Of a DNA stretch of 36,449 nt, positions 29,431 through 36,449 are shown in pieces. The stretch is from an uncultured Lachnospiraceae bacterium. Lineage in GTDB: Bacteria; Bacillota; Clostridia; Lachnospirales; Lachnospiraceae. A program made the translations under genes and the position numbers. The notes under the pieces are model-generated. The model saw nothing but the letters and a program-made list of their open reading frames with translations, was not told the origin of the DNA and did not search any database. The stretch's first letter is position 1. Each line of letters opens with the position of its first letter. The DNA is taken from assembly GCA_947630595.1 (NCBI GenBank), contig CANRIG010000028.1, positions 1-36,449 of the forward strand, in the 5' to 3' direction.

Positions 29431-30531
29431 TCATCTTGCCGGCAGCCCGTCCGGAGGCTTTCGTCTGTACCAGCCGCGCTCCGTCTCCTGAATCAGCCCC
29501 CGCAGCTCCAGCGAGAGCAGGCTCTCGCTCAGCTCCGGCAGGGAAAGCGCCGTGCGCGCCTGCAGCTCATCCAGGCTTTCCGCCTGCAAACCGAAACTAC
29601 TATACACCAATTCTTCGGCAGGCGCAAGCAAAATATCGTCCGATAATTGTCTGTTTTGCGGTTTGTAGTTGGGAAAAAGCGTTTTAATCAGGGATTCTGC
29701 TGACAAAAATATCCCCGCTCCCTGATCTATCAGTTCGTTGCAGCCGACACTCAACACATCTCCTGGCCGTCCCGGCACCGCCAGGACGGTCCGCCCCTGC
29801 TCCGCCGCACAGCCCGCCGTGATCAGGGAACCGCTTTTCCGGCGCGCCTCCACCACGACCACCACGTCCGCCAGCCCGCTGATGATGCGGTTGCGCATCG
29901 GAAAATGGTGCCGCACCGGAGGAGCGCCCGGCGGCAGCTCGGAGAGCACGCCTCCCTCCGCGGCCGCGCGTTCCAGCAGCCGGGCATGGGAGGCCGGATA
30001 ACAGACGTCGGCCCCGCATCCCAGCACGGCAAAGCTGGGCCCGCCCGCCTCCAGCGCCGCCCACTGCGCCGCCCCGTCGATTCCGCAGGCGGCTCCGCTG
30101 ACAATCTGCGCGCCCGCCCGCGCCAGGCTGGCCGCCAGATCCTGCGCCAGCTCCCGTCCGCCCCGGGTGCAGAGCCTGGCCCCGACGACCGCCACTGAGG
30201 GCTGTCCGTCGGCCGGCAGCGCGCCCCGGTAAAACAGGCCGTGCGGCCGGTCCGGAAGCATGCGCAGACGTTCCGGATAGCTAGTATGCTCACAGCTGAT
30301 AAATTGTATTCCCTTTTCCAGGCGCATATTCACAGTTTTTTCCGGCGGCAGCTCCCGCTGGCAGCGCAGGACCCGTTCCGCCCAGCGAAAACCCTTCTCG
30401 ATCAAATATTCCAGCTCCCGGCTGGAGGCGCGCCAGACTCCTTCCGGCGTGTGAAAGCAGCGCAGCAGAATCTCCCGCTGCCGCGGATAAAGGCAGGGGA
30501 TGCTGCAGAGCCATTCCCAGTACTGTTCCAT
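29431..30531 (-). CDS. dprA: DNA-processing protein DprA
   Basis: DprA binds incoming single-stranded DNA and loads RecA during transformation. The 366-residue protein has a helical N-terminal part, the Rossmann-like domain with VAVVGARLCTRGG (113-125), SGAACGIDGAAQ (145-156), LGCGADVCYP (170-179), NRIISGLADVVVVVEA (214-229) and KSGSLITA, and a C-terminal winged-helix remnant. GAGG lies about seven bases before the ATG. A frame that runs further upstream is unlike the family. It sits between comM and topA, the classical order. Confidence 0.96.
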   Translation of the reverse strand: MEQYWEWLCSIPCLYPRQREILLRCFHTPEGVWRASSRELEYLIEKGFRWAERVLRCQRELPPEKTVNMRLEKGIQFISCEHTSYPERLRMLPDRPHGLFYRGALPADGQPSVAVVGARLCTRGGRELAQDLAASLARAGAQIVSGAACGIDGAAQWAALEAGGPSFAVLGCGADVCYPASHARLLERAAAEGGVLSELPPGAPPVRHHFPMRNRIISGLADVVVVVEARRKSGSLITAGCAAEQGRTVLAVPGRPGDVLSVGCNELIDQGAGIFLSAESLIKTLFPNYKPQNRQLSDDILLAPAEELVYSSFGLQAESLDELQARTALSLPELSESLLSLELRGLIQETERGWYRRKPPDGLPAR

Positions 30532-30578
30532 GCAGTTCCTCTCTTTCCGATTTGCAGGCCGTCTGAAACCCGTCCGCG

Positions 30579-32099
30579 TCACATCAGGGCTTCGACGGGC
30601 CGGTAGGACACGGCCTCGCTGAGGTGGCGCAGGCCGATCTGTTCGCTCTCCTCGAGGTCGGCGATGGTCCGCGCCACCTTGATCAGTTTGTGGTAGGCGC
30701 GCGCGGTCAGCCCTTTCTGCTCGTAGACCTGCCGCATCTTTGCCTGTGCCGCGCCGTCGATCGCGCAGTAGCGCTGCAGGGCGGGCGCGGTCAGCTCGGA
30801 GTTGAAGCGGAAGGCGCTGCCGCGGTAGCGCTCGGTCTGCATCCGGTGGGCGCGCAGCACGCGGGCGCGAATCTGCGCCGTCGTCTCCGCGCCTCCCTCC
30901 CCGACCAGCTCGCCGTACTGCATCGGACGCGCCTCCGCGTGCAGGTCGATGCGGTCTAACAGCGGCCTGCTGATCCGGTGCAGATAACGCGTCACTTCCG
31001 CCTCGCTGCAGCGGCACCGGCTGCGGTCCGGATAGTAGCCGCACCGGCAGGGATTGCGGGACGCCACCAGCATGAAATCCGCCGGAAACACAAACTGTCC
31101 GCCGCTGCGCGCGATGTGCACGCGCCCCTCCTCCAGCGGCTGCCGCAGGATTTCCAGCGTCTCCTTCTGAAACTCCGGCAGCTCGTCAAGGTACAGCACG
31201 CCGCGGTGCGCAAGGCTGATCTCGCCGGGACGCGGCGCCTGCCCGCCGCCCGCCAGAGCCGCCGCCGAGACCGTGTGGTGCGGCATGCGGAACGGGCGCC
31301 GCCGCAGAATCCCGTCCTCCGGCAGCGTGCCCGCCACGCTGTGAATCTGCGACACCTCCAGCGCCTCCTCCAGCTCCATCGGCGGCAGGAGACCCGGAAT
31401 CCTGCCCGCAATCATCGTCTTGCCGGAACCGGGCGGCCCGCTGATCAGCAGATTGTGCATCCCGGCAGCCGCGATCTCCGCCGCCCGCTTCACGATGCGC
31501 TGCCCTTTGATGTCCGCAAAATCGGGCGCCGCCGGCCCGCCCGGCAGGCTTTTTTCTTCTATATTATAGACGGCCGGCTGCAGTCTGCGGACGCCGGTAA
31601 TGTGATCCACGGCCTCCCGCAGGTGGCCCACGCCGTACACGGTGATCCCCTGGATCACGGCTCCCTCCTGCGCGTTCTCCCGCGGGACAAGGCAGGCGGT
31701 GCAGCCCGCCCGCCGCGCCTCCATGACCATACCGAGCACGCCGCGCACCGCGTGTACGCTCCCGTCCAGGCTGAGCTCGCCGGTCAGAAACAGACCCTCC
31801 AGCCCCTCCGGCGGCAGATAACCGTAGACCGCCGTCACCGCGAGCGCAATCGGCAGGTCGAATCCCGAGCCGGACTTGCGGATGTCCGCGGGCGCCAAGT
31901 TGACCGTGATTTTCCGCGGCGCGAGCCGGTAGCCGCAGTTGCGCAGGGCCGTGCGCACGCGGTCCTGCGCCTCCCGCACCTCCGAAGCCAGATAACCGAC
32001 CATCGCAAACTGCGGCAGGCCGTCCGAGGCGTCCGCCTCGACCGACACCAGCCTGCTCTCGATCCCGCTGATCGCAGCCGAATAAACCTTACTGAACAA
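30579..32099 (-). CDS. comM: YifB/ComM-family Mg-chelatase-like AAA+ ATPase
   Basis: ComM proteins act as helicases that extend branch migration during natural transformation; in anaerobes the role is less clear. The 506-residue protein has an N-terminal ChlI-like domain (MFSKVYSAAISGIESRLVSVE), Walker A GPPGSGKT (221-228), Walker B-like LYLDELPEF and the C-rich NPCRCGYY segment. The start is TTG (32097-32099) with AAGGAG seven bases upstream. It leads the comM-dprA-topA unit. Confidence 0.95.
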   Translation of the reverse strand: MFSKVYSAAISGIESRLVSVEADASDGLPQFAMVGYLASEVREAQDRVRTALRNCGYRLAPRKITVNLAPADIRKSGSGFDLPIALAVTAVYGYLPPEGLEGLFLTGELSLDGSVHAVRGVLGMVMEARRAGCTACLVPRENAQEGAVIQGITVYGVGHLREAVDHITGVRRLQPAVYNIEEKSLPGGPAAPDFADIKGQRIVKRAAEIAAAGMHNLLISGPPGSGKTMIAGRIPGLLPPMELEEALEVSQIHSVAGTLPEDGILRRRPFRMPHHTVSAAALAGGGQAPRPGEISLAHRGVLYLDELPEFQKETLEILRQPLEEGRVHIARSGGQFVFPADFMLVASRNPCRCGYYPDRSRCRCSEAEVTRYLHRISRPLLDRIDLHAEARPMQYGELVGEGGAETTAQIRARVLRAHRMQTERYRGSAFRFNSELTAPALQRYCAIDGAAQAKMRQVYEQKGLTARAYHKLIKVARTIADLEESEQIGLRHLSEAVSYRPVEALM

Positions 32100-32136
32100 T
32101 CGCTTTCTCCTTTTATTACATATATTTTGTTGTATT

Positions 32137-32165
32137 ATGGTATCATATGTAATCTTCTATTGCAA
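32137..32165 (-). promoter_or_regulatory. Promoter of comM-dprA-topA
   Basis: TTGCAA (32160-32165), 17 bases and an extended TG-A-TACCAT (-10 at 32137-32142) on the minus strand. Confidence 0.6.
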
Positions 32166-32304
32166 GCGGAATTTCCGGATTTCCAAGTATATTTCTCTGC
32201 GCATCCGCCATACTATAGCAAACGTCAAATATATTTTCCTGTCGTTTCCTATAACAGAAACCGCGGCCGGGCAGAATCCCGGACAGCATCAGAAAGGAGT
32301 TTCT

Positions 32305-32535
32305 ATGAACGAAAAAGAAGATCTGAAAAATGAAACCAGAAAAGAAAAGGAACCGGAAAGCGACCCGCCGGTCTGTCTCTCCGATTCCTGTTTTTCCAAA
32401 AGCATCTGTTCCGCCACCGACTGCACCGGACTGATTCCGGCGCTGCCCTCCTCCGAGGAGGAGCTGGAGGCTTACGAGGAAATGTATCAGTTTTGTCTGT
32501 CCAGGGCCGTCCCGCCCCGGTCTCCCGAATCCTGA
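32305..32535 (+). CDS. Small Cys-rich, acidic hypothetical protein
   Basis: The 76-residue product (MNEKEDLKNETRKEKE) has a charged head, then a segment with four cysteines (VCLSDSCFSKSICSATDCTG), and an acidic tail with SSEEELEAYEEMYQFC. AGAAAGGAG lies five bases upstream of the ATG. It is one of only two plus-strand genes in the window, divergent from comM and converging on carD with 11 bases between the stop codons. The cysteine spacing may hint at metal binding, but no family is assigned. Confidence 0.7.
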   Translation: MNEKEDLKNETRKEKEPESDPPVCLSDSCFSKSICSATDCTGLIPALPSSEEELEAYEEMYQFCLSRAVPPRSPES

Positions 32536-32546
32536 TCTCCGTGCGC

Positions 32547-33080
32547 TTACTGCACGGCTGCGCTCTCTGTCTGTTTCAACGCTTCCCGCACGCGGGCTTC
32601 TACAAACTGCTTGGCCTCTTCCCGGCTCATGTCCAGGGAGACGGCCAGCTCTCCATAAAGATTCTCCTCTGCGATCCGATAATACTTGCTGTCCGAAACC
32701 GTCGTCTTCTTCCCGGCAGCCATACGGGAACGGCTTCTGCGGTAAATCGTCTTGATAATCCGCACCAGCTCTCGGTTGTCGCAGGCCCTGATTGCCTCTT
32801 TGTACGCATATTCGCGGCTCTTCTCATCCCTGATCCACAGCTCCTCCAGCTCCGGAATGCTGTCGATCAGCTCCATGACCTCCTCACGGCTCATCACCGG
32901 ACGCATGACCACTCCCACTTTTTCCACCGGCACGTACACCGTGCTGTTGTCCGTGTAGCAGGGAGTCAGCGTATAATACAGCTTTTCTTTGGCAGCGCCT
33001 GTGAAATCCAGCGCGCCGATATTCGTTACCTTGCAAACGCCGCGGGTCCCATAAATGACATAATCTCCCGTCTGAAACAT
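32547..33080 (-). CDS. carD: CarD-family transcriptional regulator
   Basis: CarD/CdnL proteins bind the beta subunit of RNA polymerase and steady promoter opening. The 177-residue protein starts with the Tudor-like RNA-polymerase interaction domain (MFQTGDYVIYGTRGVCKVTNIG) and continues with a helical DNA-binding part. A weak AAGGA site precedes the ATG; a TTG eight codons earlier (33102-33104), with GGAG four bases ahead, is also possible. It likely has its own promoter and lies 225 bases from nth. Confidence 0.92.
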   Translation of the reverse strand: MFQTGDYVIYGTRGVCKVTNIGALDFTGAAKEKLYYTLTPCYTDNSTVYVPVEKVGVVMRPVMSREEVMELIDSIPELEELWIRDEKSREYAYKEAIRACDNRELVRIIKTIYRRSRSRMAAGKKTTVSDSKYYRIAEENLYGELAVSLDMSREEAKQFVEARVREALKQTESAAVQ

Positions 33081-33117
33081 TCTTTCACCATCCTTCGGCT
33101 GCAATCATCTCCATTTC

Positions 33118-33146
33118 ACTTTAACACGTTTTGCGAATCTTCGTAA
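33118..33146 (-). promoter_or_regulatory. Possible promoter of carD
   Basis: TTACGA (33141-33146), 17 bases and extended TG-T-TAAAGT (-10 at 33118-33123) on the minus strand. A 13-base palindrome GTGCATTATGCAC is at 33210-33222 further upstream. Confidence 0.4.
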
Positions 33147-33305
33147 GCGTTTTTTCACAAACTGCACAGAAATTCATCGTTTTACACAGGAAAACCAGGG
33201 GCTTGTATTGTGCATTATGCACTATATCAAATGTCTCCCCGCAAGCCTCGTCTCTCGCTTCCTCCTGCACTGGCGTGCAGATGTATGTTGCCGTAAATCC
33301 ATACG

Positions 33306-33941
33306 CTACAGTCCGCGCTTCGCGCAGACGTCCTCCAGACAGCAGCGGCTGCAGTGCGGCGTCGTCCGCGCCGTGCAGACATCGCGGCCGTGGTACACCA
33401 GCCGGTGGCAGAAATCGCTGCCTTCCTCAGGCGGAATGAGCTTCCACAGCGCCATCTCCACCTTTTTCGGCTCTTTCTCGCCGTCCACCAGGCCGATGCG
33501 GTTCACCAGACGGATGCAGTGCGTGTCCGTCACAATCGCCGGCTTTCCGAACACGTCGCCCATGATCAGGTTCGCGCTCTTGCGGCCGACGCCCGGCAGC
33601 TTCAGCAGGGCGTCAAAATCGTCCGGCACCTTCCCGCCGTACTGCGCCTTCAGAATGCGCATGCAGCCGCTGATGTCCCGCGCCTTGCTGCGCCCCAGAC
33701 CGCAGGGACGCACGATTTCCTCGATCTCCTCCGGCGTGGCCGCCGCCAGCGCGTCGACGTCGGGAAATTTCTCATACAGTTTTTCCACGACTACGTTCAC
33801 GCGCGCATCCGTGCACTGCGCCGCCAGACGCACGCTGACCAGCAGCTTCCACGCCTGATCGTAATCCAGCGTGCACTCCGCGATCGGATACGCTTCCTTC
33901 AGTCTCCGGACCACCTCCAGAGCAAGCTCTTCTTTTGTCAT
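33306..33941 (-). CDS. nth: Endonuclease III
   Basis: This base-excision-repair glycosylase/AP lyase removes oxidised pyrimidines. The 211-residue protein has the helix-hairpin-helix LPGVGRKSANLIMG with its catalytic lysine, VTDTHCIRLVNRIGL with the catalytic aspartate, and a C-terminal four-cysteine iron-sulfur loop. The first gap is seven residues (C-x7-C-x2-C-x5-C) where the usual spacing is six. GGAGAGG is just upstream of the ATG. An open extension of 36 codons overlaps a degenerate repeat and is not used. It follows yjjG by 165 bases. Confidence 0.94.
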   Translation of the reverse strand: MTKEELALEVVRRLKEAYPIAECTLDYDQAWKLLVSVRLAAQCTDARVNVVVEKLYEKFPDVDALAAATPEEIEEIVRPCGLGRSKARDISGCMRILKAQYGGKVPDDFDALLKLPGVGRKSANLIMGDVFGKPAIVTDTHCIRLVNRIGLVDGEKEPKKVEMALWKLIPPEEGSDFCHRLVYHGRDVCTARTTPHCSRCCLEDVCAKRGL

Positions 33942-33960
33942 CCCGCTGTCCTCTCCGTCC

Positions 33961-34096
33961 CCGGAACCTTTCGTTCCGGTGTTTTCTCTCTGCCGGAATC
34001 TTTTCTTCCAGCGTTTTCTCTCTGTACCGGAACCTTGCCTTTCCGGCATTTCCGCTCCGCAGCCGGAGCCTTTCTTTTCAACGTTTTGCGCTTCGT
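33961..34096. repeat. Four degenerate 32-36-bp repeats upstream of nth
   Basis: Four successive units start with CCGGAA or CCGGAG at 33961, 33993, 34027 and 34063. Each has a T-rich tail, and the first forms CCGGAAC/GTTCCGG with a five-base loop. They fill the gap between yjjG and nth. Confidence 0.75.
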
Positions 34097-34106
34097 ATCT
34101 CTACCA

Positions 34107-34802
34107 CTACACGATTTCCGCGCACAGCCGCTCCACTTCCTGCAGGCGTCGTATCTCGTAATCCACGCGCACGCCCGCCGTATTCTCCAGGCCGCGCGGG
34201 TTGTACCAGCAGCAGAGAATCCCGGCCCGGTTGCCGCCCAGGATGTCGCTGGTCAGCGAGTCGCCCACGATCATGACACGCGAGCGCTCCACCGCGCCGA
34301 TCTGCCGGAATACATAGTCAAAAAATCCGGCTCCCGGCTTCTCCACCCCGATCTCGTCGGAAATAAAGACGCCGTCCATGCACGCGCCCAGCCCGGAGCC
34401 CTCCAGCTTGGCGCGCTGCGCTTCCACGGTGCCGTTGGTCACCACATACTGCCGCACCCGCTCATGCAGGCGGCGGCACAGCGCCACCGAGTCTTCGTTT
34501 TCAAAAAAATTCTCGCCCAGCCTGCGCTGATAGGCCGCGTTGAACGCTTCGACATCCGCGCACGGAATGCCCTCCTGGCGGAAAAAGTCACGGAACCGTC
34601 CCACCAGCACCTCCGTCTTGCTGATCTCGCCGCGCTCCAGCGCCTCCCAGTAACGGCGGTTGATCTGCGCGTAGCGTTTCAGCATCGCGTCGTCATATCG
34701 ATGGAAACCGATTTCACGCAGCCCGGCCTCCAGGCCGCAGCGCTCGGACTTTGAAAAGTCCAGAAGCGTTCCGTCCACGTCCCACAAAATCACGTCCAGC
34801 AT
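34107..34802 (-). CDS. YjjG-type HAD hydrolase (nucleotidase family)
   Basis: The 231-residue HAD phosphatase has D8-x-D10 in ILWDVDGTLLDF, VVTNGT with the motif II Thr, and GDSLTSDILGG with motif IV. The cap region matches the YjjG group, which hydrolyses nucleoside monophosphates, including non-canonical ones. AGAGGAGC lies near the ATG. It is 12 bases after the PurF-like gene, so the pair is likely cotranscribed; a nucleotide-salvage link is inferred only. Confidence 0.88.
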   Translation of the reverse strand: MLDVILWDVDGTLLDFSKSERCGLEAGLREIGFHRYDDAMLKRYAQINRRYWEALERGEISKTEVLVGRFRDFFRQEGIPCADVEAFNAAYQRRLGENFFENEDSVALCRRLHERVRQYVVTNGTVEAQRAKLEGSGLGACMDGVFISDEIGVEKPGAGFFDYVFRQIGAVERSRVMIVGDSLTSDILGGNRAGILCCWYNPRGLENTAGVRVDYEIRRLQEVERLCAEIV

Positions 34803-34814
34803 GAGAATGCTCCT

Positions 34815-36224
34815 CTATTCTTTTCCGTTGAAGCAGTAGGTGCACAGCTTGCACGGGGAAATGCCGATCGATTCCTCCAGATCGTCCAGACGGTGGTAGC
34901 GCAGCGTCGTGAAATTCTGCTGTTTGCAGACCGCGTCCACCATCTCCTCGTAGCGTTTGCTGTGCGGGTCCGCGTACTCGTCGAGCACCTCCTGCGAGAC
35001 GTCGCCCTCGCGCTCCCGGATAATCCTGCGCGTGATCAGATCCATCTCGGACTTGGAGCGCGAAAAATTCAGGTACTTGCAGCCGTACAGAAGCGGCGGG
35101 CAGGCCGGGCGCACGTGCACTTCCTTCGCTCCGCTCTGATACAGGAATTCCGTCGTTTCCCGCAGCTGCGTGCCGCGCACAATCGAGTCGTCGATCAGCA
35201 GCAGCTTCTTGTTCTGAATCAGCGCCCTGACCGGAATCAGCTTCATACGCGCGATCAGGTCGCGCTGGCTCTGCTGCGTCGGCATAAACGACCGCGGCCA
35301 GGTCGGCGTGTACTTGATGAACGGCCGCGCGTAGGGAATGCCGGACTCGTTGGAATAGCCGATCGCATGGGCGATGCCGGAATCCGGCACTCCTGCCACC
35401 ATGTCCGGCGCGATGCTGCCCTTATCGCGCTTCGCCAGCATGCTGCCGCATTTGTAGCGCATCTCCTCGACGTTGACCCCCTCGTAGGACGAGGTCGGGT
35501 AGCCGTAATACACCCACAAAAACGAGCAGATCCGCATCTTCTCCTGCGGCTCGCCCACGGTCCGCACGCCGTCCGGCGTGATGAATACAATCTCCGCCGG
35601 CCCCAGCTCCCGGTAATCCGTAAAGCCCAGATTGATATAAGCGAAGCTCTCAAAGGAAACGCAGTACGCGTCCTCCTTCTGCCCGATCACCAGCGGCGTC
35701 CTGCCGTAGCGGTCGCGGGCCGCATACAGTCCCTCCTTCGTCATCAGCAGCAGTGTCATCGAGCCGTCCACGATCTCCTGCACGAAGCGGATGCCCTCCA
35801 CGATGCTGTCCTTTTTGCAGATCAGCGAGGCGACCAGCTCGGTCGCATTGATCTGACCGCTGCTCATCTCCTGAAAATGGGTGTTGCCGTTCTGGTAAAC
35901 GTATTCCAGCAGCTGTTCCATGTTGTTGATTTTGCCGACCGTCGTGATCGCAAAGCTGCCCAGATGGGACTGGATCAGCAGCGGCTGCGGCTCGTAATCC
36001 GAAATGCAGCCGATCCCCAGATTGCCCTCCATCTCCTCCACATCGCGCTCAAACTTCGTGCGGAACGGGGAATTTTCTATATTGTGGATCGCCCGCTGAA
36101 ATCCCTGCTCTCCGCAGACCGCCATGCCGCCGCGTCTGGTCCCCAGGTGGGAATGATAATCTACGCCGTAAAACAATTCCAGTATGCAACTTTTTTTTGA
36201 AGCAACTCCAAAAAAGCCTCCCAT
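34815..36224 (-). CDS. PurF-like amidophosphoribosyltransferase lacking the catalytic cysteine
   Basis: The 469-residue protein has the full PurF layout. Its N-terminus reads MGGFFGVASKKSC, whereas active PurF starts at Cys (M-C-G-x-x-G) for glutaminase activity; the expected HNGN segment is VGKIN (96-100). The PRPP domain is intact, with LLLIDDSIVRGTQ (341-353) and GVPDSGIAHAIGY (278-290). Cysteines at 233, 382, 458 and 461 or 464 match the iron-sulfur ligands of clostridial-type PurF. The protein therefore probably cannot use glutamine and might act with ammonia or regulate. AAGGAGAG precedes the ATG. It heads a unit with a nucleotidase and nth. Confidence 0.9.
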   Translation of the reverse strand: MGGFFGVASKKSCILELFYGVDYHSHLGTRRGGMAVCGEQGFQRAIHNIENSPFRTKFERDVEEMEGNLGIGCISDYEPQPLLIQSHLGSFAITTVGKINNMEQLLEYVYQNGNTHFQEMSSGQINATELVASLICKKDSIVEGIRFVQEIVDGSMTLLLMTKEGLYAARDRYGRTPLVIGQKEDAYCVSFESFAYINLGFTDYRELGPAEIVFITPDGVRTVGEPQEKMRICSFLWVYYGYPTSSYEGVNVEEMRYKCGSMLAKRDKGSIAPDMVAGVPDSGIAHAIGYSNESGIPYARPFIKYTPTWPRSFMPTQQSQRDLIARMKLIPVRALIQNKKLLLIDDSIVRGTQLRETTEFLYQSGAKEVHVRPACPPLLYGCKYLNFSRSKSEMDLITRRIIREREGDVSQEVLDEYADPHSKRYEEMVDAVCKQQNFTTLRYHRLDDLEESIGISPCKLCTYCFNGKE

Positions 36225-36325
36225 AGAAACGAACTCTCCTTTATTTTTGTTGTTACTCTTACTTTACCATGAACCGGCGGCCGCGGTAAAGCATTTTTTC
36301 TGTCCCGCCGCATAAAATGAAAAAA

Positions 36326-36347
36326 CCTGCAGACATAAGCCTGCAGG
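36326..36347 (-). terminator. Terminator of an upstream minus-strand transcript
   Basis: CCTGCAG (36326-36332) and CTGCAGG (36341-36347) form a seven-pair stem with TTTTTT next to it on the minus strand. The gene it serves lies beyond the right edge. Confidence 0.7.
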
Positions 36348-36413
36348 CATCAGCGTGCGCAAGAGGATTCGAACGGGTCTTCGACACTTGTAACTGAATA
36401 AAATCCCCGCAAT

Positions 36414-36435
36414 CCGCAGAAATGCGGTATTTTTT
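36414..36435 (+). terminator. Short terminator-like hairpin
   Basis: CCGCA-GAAA-TGCGG followed by TATTTTTTT on the plus strand. The stem is only five pairs and no plus-strand gene precedes it. Confidence 0.35.
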
Positions 36436-36449
36436 TGTCAAATTTCTCT

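Larger units (their letters stand above)
36225..36449. other. Right-edge intergenic region
   Basis: No supported gene is found. The region holds two hairpins and a fragment similar to the 3' end of a tRNA (36355-36373); the promoter of the PurF-like unit was not found convincingly. Confidence 0.5.

Noticed and set aside
30532-31044. Longer DprA start inside comM
   Set aside because: The extra 171 residues are an out-of-frame reading of comM rich in Arg/Ala, with no DprA similarity.
33942-34049. N-terminal extension of Nth
   Set aside because: The added 36 residues are low-complexity, come from the spacer repeat and have no counterpart in the family; a better ribosome site lies before the internal ATG.
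36259-36441. 60-codon minus-strand protein at the right edge
   Set aside because: It reads through a terminator and the tRNA-like remnant and has no ribosome site.

Overview
The window is a gene-dense stretch of a GC-rich low-GC-phylum (Firmicutes) chromosome, most likely from Clostridia and probably family Lachnospiraceae. That placement is an inference from the gene set (HemZ, CodY, CarD, a CIRCE-controlled groESL, a Rel-type stringent factor next to apt, hisS and aspS, DUF1700 and DUF6106-like proteins) and from strong AGGAGG ribosome sites with sigma-A-like promoters. Almost all genes lie on the minus strand; only fba and one 76-residue protein are on the plus strand. No phage, CRISPR array or complete insertion sequence was seen.

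Layout in coordinate order. A partial Rpn/PD-(D/E)XK nuclease gene enters from the left edge, followed by a 16-bp minisatellite. Then comes a long minus-strand cluster, read apt, relA/spoT-type rel, a metallo-beta-lactamase-fold hydrolase, hemZ, an HD-GYP protein, hisS, aspS (10342 down to about 1027). A DUF1700 protein, cstA with an uncharacterised partner gene behind a terminator-bearing leader, a Na/Pi cotransporter and a lone tRNA-Gly(GCC) follow. fba stands alone on the plus strand between its own promoter and terminator. Next is the minus-strand group guaB, an amidase, a HEAT-repeat/methyltransferase fusion, a MATE transporter, and a nitroreductase-like gene. A DUF6106-like membrane protein precedes a 260-bp duplicated structured repeat just after groEL. 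groES-groEL with a perfect CIRCE, codY with its own CodY box, comM-dprA-topA, a small plus-strand gene, carD, and a purF-like/yjjG/nth group complete the window.

Functionally much of the window concerns purine nucleotides and the growth response: apt (salvage), guaB (GMP branch), Rel ((p)ppGpp), CodY (GTP and branched-chain amino-acid sensor in related bacteria) and a purF-like gene. The most unusual items are the duplicated element at 23769-24028, whose two copies keep a hairpin by compensatory changes; a PurF paralogue in which the glutaminase nucleophile is replaced by glycine while the PRPP loop and the iron-sulfur cysteines remain; a likely attenuated leader in front of the cstA unit; and a 30-bp in-frame minisatellite inside hemZ. 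Housekeeping genes appear intact, so no clearly new multi-gene defence or metabolic system is visible.
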